From Lolium rigidum (taxonomy: Eukaryota > Streptophyta > Magnoliopsida > Poales > Poaceae), in contig NC_061514.1 in the NCBI RefSeq assembly GCF_022539505.1, positions 332,985,090 to 333,049,089 of the forward strand: DNA of 64,000 bases, given 5' to 3'. A model generated the notes under the pieces. That model had not been told where the DNA came from. It was given only the letters and a program-made list of their open reading frames with translations, and made no database searches. Both the position numbers and the translations under genes were made by a program. Positions 21,565 through 32,093 of the stretch are shown in pieces (within the stretch, counting starts at the first letter, position 1; the number at the start of each line of letters is the position of its first letter).

Positions 21565-23745
21565 ATGGGGGATCGAGGTGGTCGGTACAACGCCGGTGGA
21601 GGTGGTGGGCGTCGGGGCGGAGGCGGGGGTGGCGGTGCTGGCGGCCGCAACTTCGCCACCAATCGCGATGGTGGTGGCGCCAGGAACCTGGTGTGGCAGC
21701 GGGAGGATGGCGCGGGCGGTGGCGGCTCGAGTGCGGGCGCGAGCAGTGAGCGCTGGGAAGCTGCTGCTGCTGCGGCGGCTGGGCAAGGCGCCGGGAAGGA
21801 CAAGGTGGTGGCCGTCCAGGGAGGCGGCGCTAGGATGGCGCCTCAACAACAACAGCTGCAGCAGCGCACAGGGAAAACCCCTATCCCTGGTGATGCTTCA
21901 TGTCTCAACTGTGGGAGTAAGGCACATTTTACTGCTCGTTGTCCTACAATCAGATGTGAAAGGTGTGGTAAATTAGGCCATATTAATCAGATATGCCAAA
22001 CTATTGTACCCTGGGAATGTGTGGCCTCCATGTGTGGGTTTCAGTCACCTGGACAAGGTTTTTTTTATATTCCTGATTCCTCCTTGGCTAAACAAACTAA
22101 GGATCGTGCCTCCTGTTTGTTGATCACTGTGCTAGAAGGTAACCCGTCATCTAGGGATCTCGAGAAAGAGTTCACTGAATATCTAGGGTCAGGTTGGAGG
22201 TGTACTGCTCGGCCTATAAATTCTACTCAGTATACTATGAGGTTCCCTAGTGCAAAAGAGGTTGATAAAGCTCTATTCTATGGTAATCGTATGCAAATGA
22301 AAACCTTTGATGCCAGGTTGAATTTGTCTCCTTGGTCTGCGGCTGCTGGTACCTCTGGAATGTTGCATAAAGCCTGGGTACGTGTTAGAAACATTCCTGC
22401 TGAGAAGCGCAATGATAAACATGCTGCCTATGCTGGTTCTTTGGTGGGGGTTACACTTGAGGTGGACCAAGCCACTATACACAAACCTGATTATTGTAGA
22501 ATCCTGTTGGGGTGCAGGGACATTGATAATCTTCCTGATTCTGCCGAGGGTGTTTTGGGAGACTTTTTCTATATCTTCTCCTATGAAATTGAGTCTGTTG
22601 TGTTTAAAGGGCCTCCTGTTGTGAGAAATGCTGTGACTGTGACTAATACTTACACACCACCGTCCCCTAAACGTGCCAGGACAGAGAATTATTCTGCTAT
22701 GTCTGATGCCTCTGCTGATGGGTATGCTTCTACTGACCAATCTGTTGGTACTGGTTATGGGAGAACACGTGGGCATGTTCTTGAGACGGTTTCAGAACAT
22801 GAATCTGAGGAAGAAAGCGAGTATGATTCTGAACTCCTCATTGACTCTATTGCTAGAGAAAATAGGGACAAGTATGCTAAGATGGACAAGGAGGAACCTG
22901 TGGTAGTTAATACGGGCATGGATACTGGCATAGTTGTTGAGAAAAATGCAGAAAAAGGGCTTGTTAATGTTATGGCACCTGTGACTCCAGTGGTGGAAAA
23001 AGAAAGTATTTCCCCTGATGATGGAAGACCTGGCAAGCAATTGATTCCTAGCTATGTTGCGGCTATGATGGGACCAACATGGTCGGCAGCTCCTGTGGTT
23101 ACTGAAGTTGGGATGAATGAAACTATTGAGGGAGTAGAAGATGCTGCTTATTTTGTTCAGTCTCCTTCACCGGCATCTGCCGAAAAAGAAGATGCACCTC
23201 CTATAGAGAAAATGGTGCCTCCAGGTGGTGATATGAGGGACAACCTTCGTGATCCCATAGGCAAAATGGGTTCAGTGGTGGAACAAGCTGCAGCTTTATC
23301 CAAGAAAAGGAACCTGGAAGGTACCTCCTCTTCTTTACCCTCATTTAACTCTTTTGATGTTCTCTCTAATAATGAAATCATGGAAAGAGCTGCCTTGATG
23401 GGAATAGATATTCCTTCAGATAACTTTGAGAAAATTGATGTTGTTAGGGAACTAGAGAAAGCTAGGTGTAATTTGTCTAATAAAAATGACAACATCTCTT
23501 CTTCTTCTTTTGTTGTGCACCATGACCATGGTAGACAGACTCCTTTAAGTCTTATGTGGTTGGACTCGGATGAGATGGATGAACCCTTTACGGTGGTTAG
23601 TTCCAGAAAGTCTAGAAGAAAAGCTTCTAGGAAGTCGATATCCTTATCTCGACCTATGACTAGGAATCATGTTAAGGACGATATTTCTGCCCCGCTCCCT
23701 GGCAGACCTATTCGGTCCAAGAAAAAGTCTGATAGATTTAAATGA
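21565..23745 (+). CDS. LINE ORF1, RNA-binding gag-like protein
   Basis: 726 aa from the ATG at 21565 (MGDRGGRYNAGGGG), chosen because a Gly/Arg-rich start is typical for plant L1 ORF1. The frame stays open upstream to an ATG at 20905, giving a possible 946-aa form. N-terminus: RGG-like and Gln/Ala-rich. Two CCHC knuckles follow in tandem: CLNCGSKAHFTARC and CERCGKLGHINQIC, both CX2CX4HX4C. A DUF4283-like region of about 200 residues comes next (LEKEFTEYLGSGWRC, FPSAKEVDKALFYGN), then a long acidic, low-complexity linker and a basic C-terminus (RPIRSKKKSDRFK). It should bind LINE RNA to form the transposition particle. The stop codon overlaps the ORF2 start (ATGA). No internal stop, unlike ORF2. 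Confidence 0.87.
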   Translation: MGDRGGRYNAGGGGGRRGGGGGGGAGGRNFATNRDGGGARNLVWQREDGAGGGGSSAGASSERWEAAAAAAAGQGAGKDKVVAVQGGGARMAPQQQQLQQRTGKTPIPGDASCLNCGSKAHFTARCPTIRCERCGKLGHINQICQTIVPWECVASMCGFQSPGQGFFYIPDSSLAKQTKDRASCLLITVLEGNPSSRDLEKEFTEYLGSGWRCTARPINSTQYTMRFPSAKEVDKALFYGNRMQMKTFDARLNLSPWSAAAGTSGMLHKAWVRVRNIPAEKRNDKHAAYAGSLVGVTLEVDQATIHKPDYCRILLGCRDIDNLPDSAEGVLGDFFYIFSYEIESVVFKGPPVVRNAVTVTNTYTPPSPKRARTENYSAMSDASADGYASTDQSVGTGYGRTRGHVLETVSEHESEEESEYDSELLIDSIARENRDKYAKMDKEEPVVVNTGMDTGIVVEKNAEKGLVNVMAPVTPVVEKESISPDDGRPGKQLIPSYVAAMMGPTWSAAPVVTEVGMNETIEGVEDAAYFVQSPSPASAEKEDAPPIEKMVPPGGDMRDNLRDPIGKMGSVVEQAAALSKKRNLEGTSSSLPSFNSFDVLSNNEIMERAALMGIDIPSDNFEKIDVVRELEKARCNLSNKNDNISSSSFVVHHDHGRQTPLSLMWLDSDEMDEPFTVVSSRKSRRKASRKSISLSRPMTRNHVKDDISAPLPGRPIRSKKKSDRFK

Positions 23746-26700
23746 TTGCTGGTATTTGGAATATTAGGGGGGCAGGTAAGAAAGGTTTTTCTTCCTGCCT
23801 CATGGATTTTATGGTTGATAACAAGCTGGATTTTATTGGGTTGCAAGAAACCATGAAAAAAGAATATAAACCAAGTTTTTTTAGGAGAATTGACCCTGGC
23901 AATAATTTTTTTTGGAAGTGGATTCCTTCGGTTGGTAAATCTGGTGGCATTCTCTGCGGTGCTAGGCATGATGTTCTTGAGGTTCAATCGGTCAAATTGG
24001 GTAGTTTTATGGTTTTGATGAATTTGTGGGATAAAATCAAAAAATGTCGTTGGGCTGCCATTGTGGTATATGGTCCTGCACATGAAAATAGAAAAGATGA
24101 GTTCCTCTCTGAGCTTTCTCTTTTTTGTCATGCTGTTGACTGTCCTTATTTTGTGGGTGGAGACTTTAATATTCTACGTGATATCACGGAAAAAAATAAA
24201 CCTTGTGCTTTACCTCATTCGTCTAGTACGTTTAATTCCATTATTCACACCCTGTGTCTTAGAGAGATTCATATGTTGGGTGGGTTGTACACTTGGTCCA
24301 ATAAGCAAAGGAATCCTACTCTTGAAAAACTGGATAGAATTCTTATGTCTCCTGATTGGGAATTGCTATTTCCCTTAGTCACTGTAAAAAGATTGGTGAG
24401 AGACCAATCTGATCATAATCCCCTGGTTTTGGATACTGGAGATAATATAGTTCTTCCTAAGAAAAGAGGTTTTAAGTTTGATAACAATTGGTTGAACAAC
24501 GATGATTTCCTGTTGAAGGTTACGGATATTTGGAAACAACCTCGTTAGCAATTCGGATCCTATTGATGTGTTAAACATCAAGCTTAAACGTGTTAAAAAG
24601 TATTTCAAAGGCTGGGGGTCCAATTTGTTTGGTCATATTAAAAAGAGAAAAGCTGAACTTAAAATAAACCTTGATTCATTAGAACAAGAGGAGGAGAAAA
24701 GGGAGTTGACTCCCGAGGAGGTTGTAACAAAGACTCAAATCATGGTAGATCTTTATAATATTCATGCAGAGGAAGAATCGTATTGGCATCAAAGGTCTCA
24801 TGCCGGATGGCTTTTGCATGGTGATCAAAACACATCCTATTTTCATAAAATTGCTAATGGGAGGAAACGAAGAAATACAAGTGCATTCATTAGATGATAA
24901 TGGTGTGCTTGTGGAAGGCACGGGGAATTTGTTGAAACATGCTACCGATTATTACAAAAAGTTGTTTGGTCCAGCTCCCGGAAATATGTTCAATTTATCT
25001 CCTAACTTGTGGACCGAGGAGGAAACCTTAAATGTTGCTGATAATGCGGATCTTACCGGACCCTTTACTCGTGGAGGAGATTAAAAAAGCCCTTTTCTCT
25101 ATGGAAACTAATCGTGCTCCGGGTCCGGATGATATTCCTAGTGAATTCCACCAAGCATTGCTCGGGAAATAGTAAAAGGTGACATCATGAATTTATTTTA
25201 CGAGTTTCTATAATGGAACGTTGGATCCGCAACGTTTGAACTATGGGGTGATAACTTTGTTACCGAAAATGGCTGATGCTAACAAAATTCAGCAGTTTAG
25301 GCCCATTTGTCTTCTCCGATGCATTTATAAGCTGATTACGAAAACTCTAACGATCCGTCTTGAACCTTATGCAAGCAAGCTTTTTAGTGTTCAGCAGAAT
25401 GCTTTTATTAAAAATAGACATCTTATGGATGGCGTGTTTTCGCTGCATGAAATTATGCATCATGTGCATGTTAAAAAACAAGTGGGTATCATTTTGAAAA
25501 TCGATTTCGAAAAAGCCTACGACAAGGTTAATTGGGATTTCCTCTTGAGATGTCATGAGTTGAGAGGTTTCTGTCCCATGTGGTGTTCTTGGATTAAGCA
25601 ATCCTTACATAATGGAACAGTAAGTGTGAAAATTAATAATGAGACGGGTCCCTATTTTCAGAGTGCAAAGGGGGTGCGCCAAGGCGACCCCATGGCTCCT
25701 TTTTTGTTCAATATGGTTGGAGAATCTTTAACGAAAATGGTTTTGCAAGCACAACAAAATGGGTTGATCAGTGGTCTGGCTCCTGATCTTGTTAGGAATG
25801 GTGTTGCTATTCTTCAATATGCGGATGATACGGTTTTATGTTTGTCGCATGATCCCGATAAAGCTATGAATCTTAAGTTGTTGCTTTACATGTTTGAGCT
25901 CATGTCGGGGTTAAAAATTAACTTCATGAAAAGTGAAATATTTTCTATTAATGCGGATAATGATACAACAAAATTCTATTCTGATTTGTTCAATTGTCAA
26001 GTGGGGCAACTGCCCATGAAATATCTGGGCATGCCTGTTACCTTCGCCAATTTGAAAAATATTGATTGGGATTTCCTAGATGCTAAGATGCTTAAAAAGC
26101 TTGATTCCTGGGTGGGTGACTCGGCAACCTCTGGAGGACGTTTGGTTCTTTTGGATTCTAGTCTTTCCGGTATTCCCTATTTTTATATGTCGATGTTCTT
26201 GATGAACAAGACATTTGTGGAAAAAATTGACAAACATAGGAGAAGTTTCTTTTGGGCTGGTAAGAAGAAAAAAGAAAATACCATTTGGTTAAATGGACAA
26301 GAGTTTGCCGATCTAAAAAGAAAGGGGGTTTGGGGGTCAAGGACCTTTGGAAGCAAAATATTAGTCTCTTATGTAAGTGGTGGTGGAAATTAGAGACACA
26401 AAATGGGTTGTGGCAAACAATCATTAAAGCTAAATACCTTAGAAATAAATCAGTCGCCTCGGTTAAACAGAGAGCGCATGATTCCCCCGGATGGAAAAAT
26501 CTATTGAAAGTAAAAGATTTCTATTTTGCTGGGAGAAAAGTTTTGTTACGAAAAGGTAACCTAGTGAGGTTTTGGAAGGATCCCTGGCTTGATGATATTC
26601 CTCTATGTGAATCCTTCCCAGCCCTTTTTGACATTTGCCAAGAACAAGATTGGACATTCGAGAGAGCAATGAGCTGTAAATTGGTGATTCCTTTCCGGAG

Positions 26701-27450
26701 AAGAATGTTGCCTGACATGATATCTCAGTGGGAGCTTATTAAAAACCGTGCTATGAGTTATCCTAGTTTCTTGGACTCGGATACTGTGACTTGGAGTTTG
26801 AGTGCTAATGGTTGTTTCTCCACCAAGTCGATGTATCAACATTTAGAAAAAAACCTGGTCGGATCCCATAATAAGTGGATTTGGAAAGCAAAGTTCCTTT
26901 GAAAATCAAGATTTTCTTGTGGCAACTTTTTCAAAATGCTATTTTAACTAGAGACAATCTTAAAAAGCGAAAATGGGGTGGTTCGCCTCTATGTTCATTT
27001 TGTCAACAGGCAGAAACGATGACTCATCTTTTCTTTGAATGCTCCAATGCTAAAGTGATCTGGGGCAACCTGGGTGGGATTTTGGGAACATCTTTGTGTC
27101 CTTCTTCTTTATGGCAGAGTGTGGCTTGGTTATATCGTTTTTATCCTCGAGGAAGAAGATTTCATATGTTACTCCTTGCTGCTATTTGTTGGGGAATTTG
27201 GAGTATAAGAAACAAAATAACCTTTGAGAAAGCTATTGTCCACTCTCCCTTGGTTACTATTGCTATAATCTGTTCCTTGTTACATTACTGGGCAGGTCTG
27301 TTCGGGCGCGAAGATGGAGGAAGAATCAAGATGGGAGCGGATCAAATGCTCCAGCGGGCGTCCGCGCTTCATTCCAGGGAGTCTTCGATGGCTCCGGGGA
27401 CTTCCTCTGGAGGACATGGACTGCTGATGATAACCAATGGCGGGGAGTGA
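23742..27450 (+). pseudogene. LINE ORF2: endonuclease, reverse transcriptase, zinc-binding region (frameshifted)
   Basis: Starts at ATG 23742, overlapping the ORF1 stop by the ATGA motif. The endonuclease has all the expected landmarks: IWNIRG, LQET, VYGP, GGDFNI and SDHNPL (23742 to about 24430). The reverse transcriptase is at about 25230-26000: LLPKMADANKIQQFRPI, IDFEKAYDKVNW, GVRQGDPMAPFLF, and the active site YADD at 25818. The C-terminal region has KIKIFLWQL and a CX2C...HLFFEC zinc motif (26900-27050). Frame breaks occur near 24545, 24870, 25060, at or just after 25170 (stop), 26325 and 26890. Domain order and content are normal for plant L1, and the protein would nick DNA and copy the LINE RNA at the nick. 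This copy cannot make it. Confidence 0.9.
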
Positions 27451-27778
27451 AAAATCCTCATGATTGTTGCTGTTGAAGTCCTGCTGTAGTTGATCTCTGC
27501 TATGGATGTCACTTTTGGTTGGCTGTTTGCTGGAGTTATATAGCAAAAAATCTGAACTGTGTAGGTTAGGGTAGGTTTTTTGCCCCGTAGCTTGGTTTTC
27601 GATGCCGAGATCAAGTGGCGGGTTTTCCTACCATGATGTTTCCTTTGCTGGGCATATCCCTGTTGTTGCTCCTTTTGTTAAGATTTTGTTGTCAGGTTTG
27701 AACATCTGTATTTCCGTTATGCTTATAATGGAAAAGGGAGTAAGTCCCAGTTGGAAAAAAAAAAGTAGCATCGGCACT

Positions 27779-27945
27779 CTCTAATGATTGATGCGCATAT
27801 CACGGCTAAATAGTGCGAACTTGGGAACTCACTGATTAATCTTGACCACGAGGCCCCACAAAAAGTTTAGGAATTAGGAATTAGGATCTCGTTTACTATA
27901 CATCTCCGATACTGAAAAAATTGACACGACTAGCTATTGGCGAGT
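27779..27945. other. Short unassigned spacer
   Basis: Flank between the LINE target duplication and the next retroposition. Nothing recognised. Confidence 0.5.
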
Positions 27946-27970
27946 GAAGCTAGCGCGAAGTGTTCCGCCA

Positions 27971-28186
27971 TAGACAGGATTCATGACGAGTTTCAGTTAT
28001 GGGAGAGCGCTAGAGCAGGAGGGAGACACCAACGAGCGAGAGAGTAGGCTTAGCGTGGTGTGGAGTGGGTGTGTGTTTGAACTGATTGTTAGCAGTCAGT
28101 TCAGATATTCTTGTAATTGTTGTTGCTCCCGTCTATAAAAATTTGGCACGCATTTTGCATGCTCTGGAAAAAAAAAAAAAAAAAAA
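27971..28186 (+). mobile_element. Poly(A) retroposed sequence with 25-bp target duplication
   Basis: A 25-bp direct repeat starting GAAGCTAGCGCGAAG occurs at 27946-27970 and 28187-28211. The insert is about 198 bp plus 18 A. It has no obvious ORF or tRNA-like A/B boxes, and its distal part (TTGTAATTGTTG, then CTATAAAAATTTGG) looks like the end of an mRNA. Best read as a 5'-truncated retrocopy of a cellular or LINE transcript made by LINE machinery; a SINE is less likely. The parent transcript is unknown. The perfect long duplication suggests a recent insertion. Confidence 0.8.
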
Positions 28187-28211
28187 GAAGCTAGCGCGAA
28201 GTGTTCCGCCA

Positions 28212-29500
28212 CACTATATTTGTGTGTTAGCTAGCTAGCCCATGAAGACTTACTAGATGTCAATTTCGGCTAGTAAAGTCACAATCTACGTACCAGCAGA
28301 TATATATTTCATCTTTCCGCTAAATATGCGGAGAAAATAGCCAATTAGGCCCCGCTGGACAACATTGTGGGTCACTATCAAAGCTGATTGAACAGAGATC
28401 TTTGTACAGTACGCATGGGATTGAAGTTTCTTTGTTTATACTTAATCATGTTTTGGTTGTCAACTACGAACACATGCTCTATACCCCAATTATAGATCAT
28501 GATACCTATTAATCATGCCTAATTCCAATTAATGTATCTGCGGAATGTTTCAGTCCTGTCAAACAAAAGTAAGGAATGAAGAGCTAGCACGACGATGAGG
28601 CGACAAGCCATATATATGGGCAGGTATGTACGGTAGCATTTCTTATTTGACGTATCGTACCATAGCTTTGTTGGGTGTGGTTATTATCCTTAAGCACTCA
28701 ATCTAAGTAGCCCCGTGTGTGTTTGTGGTGATGATGGGTCTTGATTAAAGCCGCGGGCAAGATAAGGTTTAGTACAGGCGTCAGGCGTCAGGCGTGTCGC
28801 CCTTGCGACTTGCAGGGATGAACTGACGCACACATGCATGAACAGGTTTGTACTAGCAGTCTTTAATGGGGTGATGAATTGGTAGTTAATGACGGTGTCT
28901 CGCACAGAGAGACGGTCCAGTAATGACCCGACCCGAGAGAATTAATCTCATCTTAGCCGCACATCTGCTTTGAGCCCGTTTTGTCGCATGATCTCACTTT
29001 TATCAGCAGCTAGATGAGGGGCAGTGATTAATTTGCTGTGTCAATTTCACTTGCAAGTTGCAAAGATGGAACTAAGCTGTTTCTGGTTGGTCCCATGCAT
29101 GCCTGAGCTTACCTGCCAATCTGCCATGCATGGCACATAGACATATGCGAGCAGCTCATGTGGGAGCTGGTCCATGGCACAACGCAGCCAAACACCCAGT
29201 GATATCATGCCGCGTTGCATGTTTGGACAACGACGATCGGTGGACCACTCTAGAAATATTGTTTCGATGTAGTAGTAGCGTGACTTTGCTCAAATTTGAT
29301 CATATTTCTTATTTGGAAGATGGTATCAACCGTGGGCTTGTGGGTTGGGCTGATCCTGAGTGGTAGCTTCAGTGCCAACGTGCACTAAGTGGGTCATGTA
29401 TGAGAATAGAAATAGTTCCTAAAATGAGAAAAAAAATCAAAATATTGAGCTGGTTAAGAATTTGTTTGAAGAAAAAAATGATGGACAACAAATACACCAA
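28212..29500. other. Intergenic, no gene recognised
   Basis: About 1.3 kb without protein-like ORFs, known repeat termini or RNA genes. One of the few stretches that might be low-copy. Small direct repeats (GGCGTCAGGCGTCAGGCG near 28780) are the only structure seen. Confidence 0.45.
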
Positions 29501-29519
29501 CTTACTCGGGGGTGTGCCT

Positions 29520-29890
29520 TGAGATTCATTCACGTGATTATCAACTGGAGTGCCCTCTTGTTTGAGTGTATCTCAAACTTATCAATTTCTTTGTCAAGAA
29601 CATCTTGTTGGTATCTTCTTTGCGGGCGTACAAGTCCTCCAATTGATGCCATAAGGTGCGTGCATCTGTCTCATCAATGGTATGATTCAAAACATTGTCA
29701 CATGTCGAATGAACTCACAAGCTTGTAGATGAAGTACCTCAAACTGATATTCCTTCATATCCACGGGCATCTCAGTGGAGAACATCGGCTTCCACTATTA
29801 TGTTAGATACAAAAAATTCTTCATCTTTCTCTTCCAAGCTTGATAACTTGTACCATTCAATGATATCATTTTGTTGGTACTCACTTCCAT
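29520..29890 (-). pseudogene. Copia (TNT1-94-type) gag remnant
   Basis: On the minus strand from the ATG at 29890: MEVSTNKMISLNGTSYQAW, then KRKMKNFLYL; after a disrupted part, ECHLQACEFIRH-like sequence, VLNHTIDETDARTLWHQLE and DLYARKEDTNKMFLTKKL. This is the gag (UBN2-like) pattern of plant Copia elements (NYxxWKxKM ... LWxxLExLYxxK...NKxFLxKxL). The frame is broken by stops and indels in the middle and the sequence ends after about 125 codons, with no integrase or reverse transcriptase. A truncated relic. Confidence 0.65.
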
Positions 29891-30590
29891 CTTTCACACA
29901 AGCAAATGCCCGTGTGAAATAGGTAAACTACGAGGATAACTTCAACGATAGATATGTAGTGGTAAAACAAACGCAAGCACTCGCACAAAGTGACACAAGG
30001 ATTTACGTGGAAAACCTCCTCAAGTTGAGGAGGAAAAAACCAAGGGTGTGGACCAACCGGTGCACACAAGTTTCACTATGAGCAACCTAGGTACATAGTC
30101 TTCTCTAGAATATCTAGAGATTAGAACACATTTCAGCTCGTTGCCCATCGGCAACAAAACATCAACCACAAGACACAAAATACAACAAAGTCATAGATAT
30201 CATAGTTTATGTCATATTCGGTAATCAGTAAACTGCTCTTAAATCATATATCCAGTCATCACCAAATTTGGTAGAGAATTGGACATATGATTTTCCAACA
30301 TACTGACCAAAAAATCAGCTCAATTGGAACACCAACTTGAAGACAAACCGTGTTGCAGTGTGTTCTCTCACCCTCCTATAACAGGAGCCACGTTCTGGCT
30401 TACTTCTTGCTCTCTCACAAGGAGGCTACACAACCGTTGAATGCAAACGAACAACGAGTGACACGCGTTGAATTTTCTACGCTAACGTTGGGCTGCCAAC
30501 AACCCAATACACCTCCATGTGAAACGGACATGATCCAACGGCTTATCCATGCAAAAGGGAATATGAATAAATACTATATAATGTAAAAAA
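29891..30590 (-). repeat. Probable Copia 5' leader/LTR remnant
   Basis: Lies upstream of the Copia gag on the same strand. Contains, in plus orientation, GGATTTACGTGGAAAACCTCC, then a GAGGAGGAAAAAACC stretch. I associate this motif type with the R/U5 region of plant Copia LTRs. Exact LTR ends, target duplication and PBS not found. Confidence 0.4.
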
Positions 30591-31021
30591 TAAGTGGCAA
30601 CAAGCAAGTATGGTACTAATGTATGGAAGCCAGAAGTAAGTGCAAAAAAGATATACTATCTGGCTATGTTGTTCTTCCAGTAAGGGCTTTATAAATAAAT
30701 AAAAATACATTTCTTCAGCAATTTTTCAACTAATTCGCAATTTGAAAAAAAAATATGTGACTCGTTAGTCGTTGACGGTAGACTGATGGCCGACCAGCCG
30801 CGTGGTCTTAATAATCTACACAAACCATACCAAAAGTGAATGCCACATGACATAAATGGGGGACTGGTCATCAGCAAGTGCGTCGATCGGCCACCAGTCT
30901 ACCTATCGGCGACTGTTGGACAGACCGAGTCACAAATTCGTAAAGTTTTAAAATTGCATATTAGATGTAAAATTATGAAGAAAAATATTATTTTAAAAAA
31001 ATCGCCCCAAAAGGAAGCAAA

Positions 31022-31152
31022 TGACCATTTTCGTTTCTACGATTGACTTAACAAATTCCAGTACTATCAATCTGCCAGTGGTGTGTGTACAACCAAAGGA
31101 CCATTTTCGTTTCTATGATTGACTAACCACTTCCAGTACTATCAATCTGCCA
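31022..31152. repeat. Two-copy tandem duplication, about 55-bp units
   Basis: 31022-31077 and 31099-31152 share GACCATTTTCGTTTCTA, GATTGACT and TTCCAGTACTATCAATCTG. They are separated by 21 bp and differ at a few positions. Confidence 0.75.
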
Positions 31153-32093
31153 TCCGTGCTGCTTATATGTTGTATTCTAGGACCAACTACGTGGAATTTC
31201 ACATATATAGGTTTGTACTGAATGTGCAATTCTCTATTGCTTATAACTGAAAACATAGTTGTTCTTTTTTTTTGCAGGAAAACATAGCTGTTCTTGTACA
31301 ACATTTGTGTCTTAATTAGGTAATCTACACTGTTTTCATGTGAGCCCACAAGTTTAAACATCATTGATCTTTTCTCTAGCCCTATCTCGTCTTGAGCCCT
31401 CGTATAATATAGGGTAGGGTAGATAATTGCGTGAAGACAAGGTGAATTATTAAACTGATAGGGCCGTACGATCTGATGATTCCCTGATCAGATCCCTCTA
31501 CTTGATTAATTCTCATGTATAGTTTATACAGAAGATGGACCGAAGTTGTCGTTTGAACGGAAAGGAGGGCTAAGCAAGTTGTAATATACAAATGCAACAA
31601 GGCATGGTCTCATCCACCTGAGACTGAAAGCCTCTACAGCTACCGTGGCAACGACCTATCTGGGTTTCACCAAGTGTATTTCTTACTCTTCTCGCTGATA
31701 TGTTCACCTCCAAACCTTTAACTGCGTATACTTACCACTCGCCCTTTCCCTTTCCGCGGACGAAGGAACACGCCGATTTAACAAGAAAATCATTTGGTTC
31801 ACTGTTATGTTAGGTTATTAGTCAAATTCTCTTTAATTCCAACATGACAAAACCACTTAAAGGATTTTTTTTGGACGTGGGTACTCCTACGCCTGAACCC
31901 GATATAACTTACTCTGGTCTTAAGTCCAATCCCTAATTTGTAGAAATTTCGGGAGGAGGAAATTTTGTCCTGCTCATTCAAAACTTGTCATTTTTTACTC
32001 CAGCTACATAATTCATAATTTCATTATGAAAACTGGCACGCACATGCATACATGAGTCCTCTATCCATAAGAAATATCAGAATTGTAGGAGCG
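31153..32093. other. Intergenic, nothing recognised
   Basis: AT-rich sequence with no gene-like ORF and no repeat termini that I can identify. The same holds for most of 30591-31021. Confidence 0.45.

Larger units (their letters stand above)
20850..27763 (+). mobile_element. L1-type LINE, full length, with 15-bp target duplication
   Basis: AGTAGCATCGGCACT flanks the element at 20835-20849 and 27764-27778. The 3' end is a short poly(A). Order: long 5' region, ORF1 with two zinc knuckles, ORF2 with APE-type endonuclease, reverse transcriptase and a C-terminal zinc-binding region, then the 3' untranslated region and A-tail. At 6.9 kb it is a complete plant L1-clade element. ORF1 is open, ORF2 is frameshifted, so this copy cannot mobilise itself. 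Confidence 0.93.

Noticed and set aside
28690..29366. Short ORFs in the possibly low-copy interval as host gene candidates
   Set aside because: Under 80 codons, no splice-supported extension, promoter or recognisable protein. I found no support for a gene.
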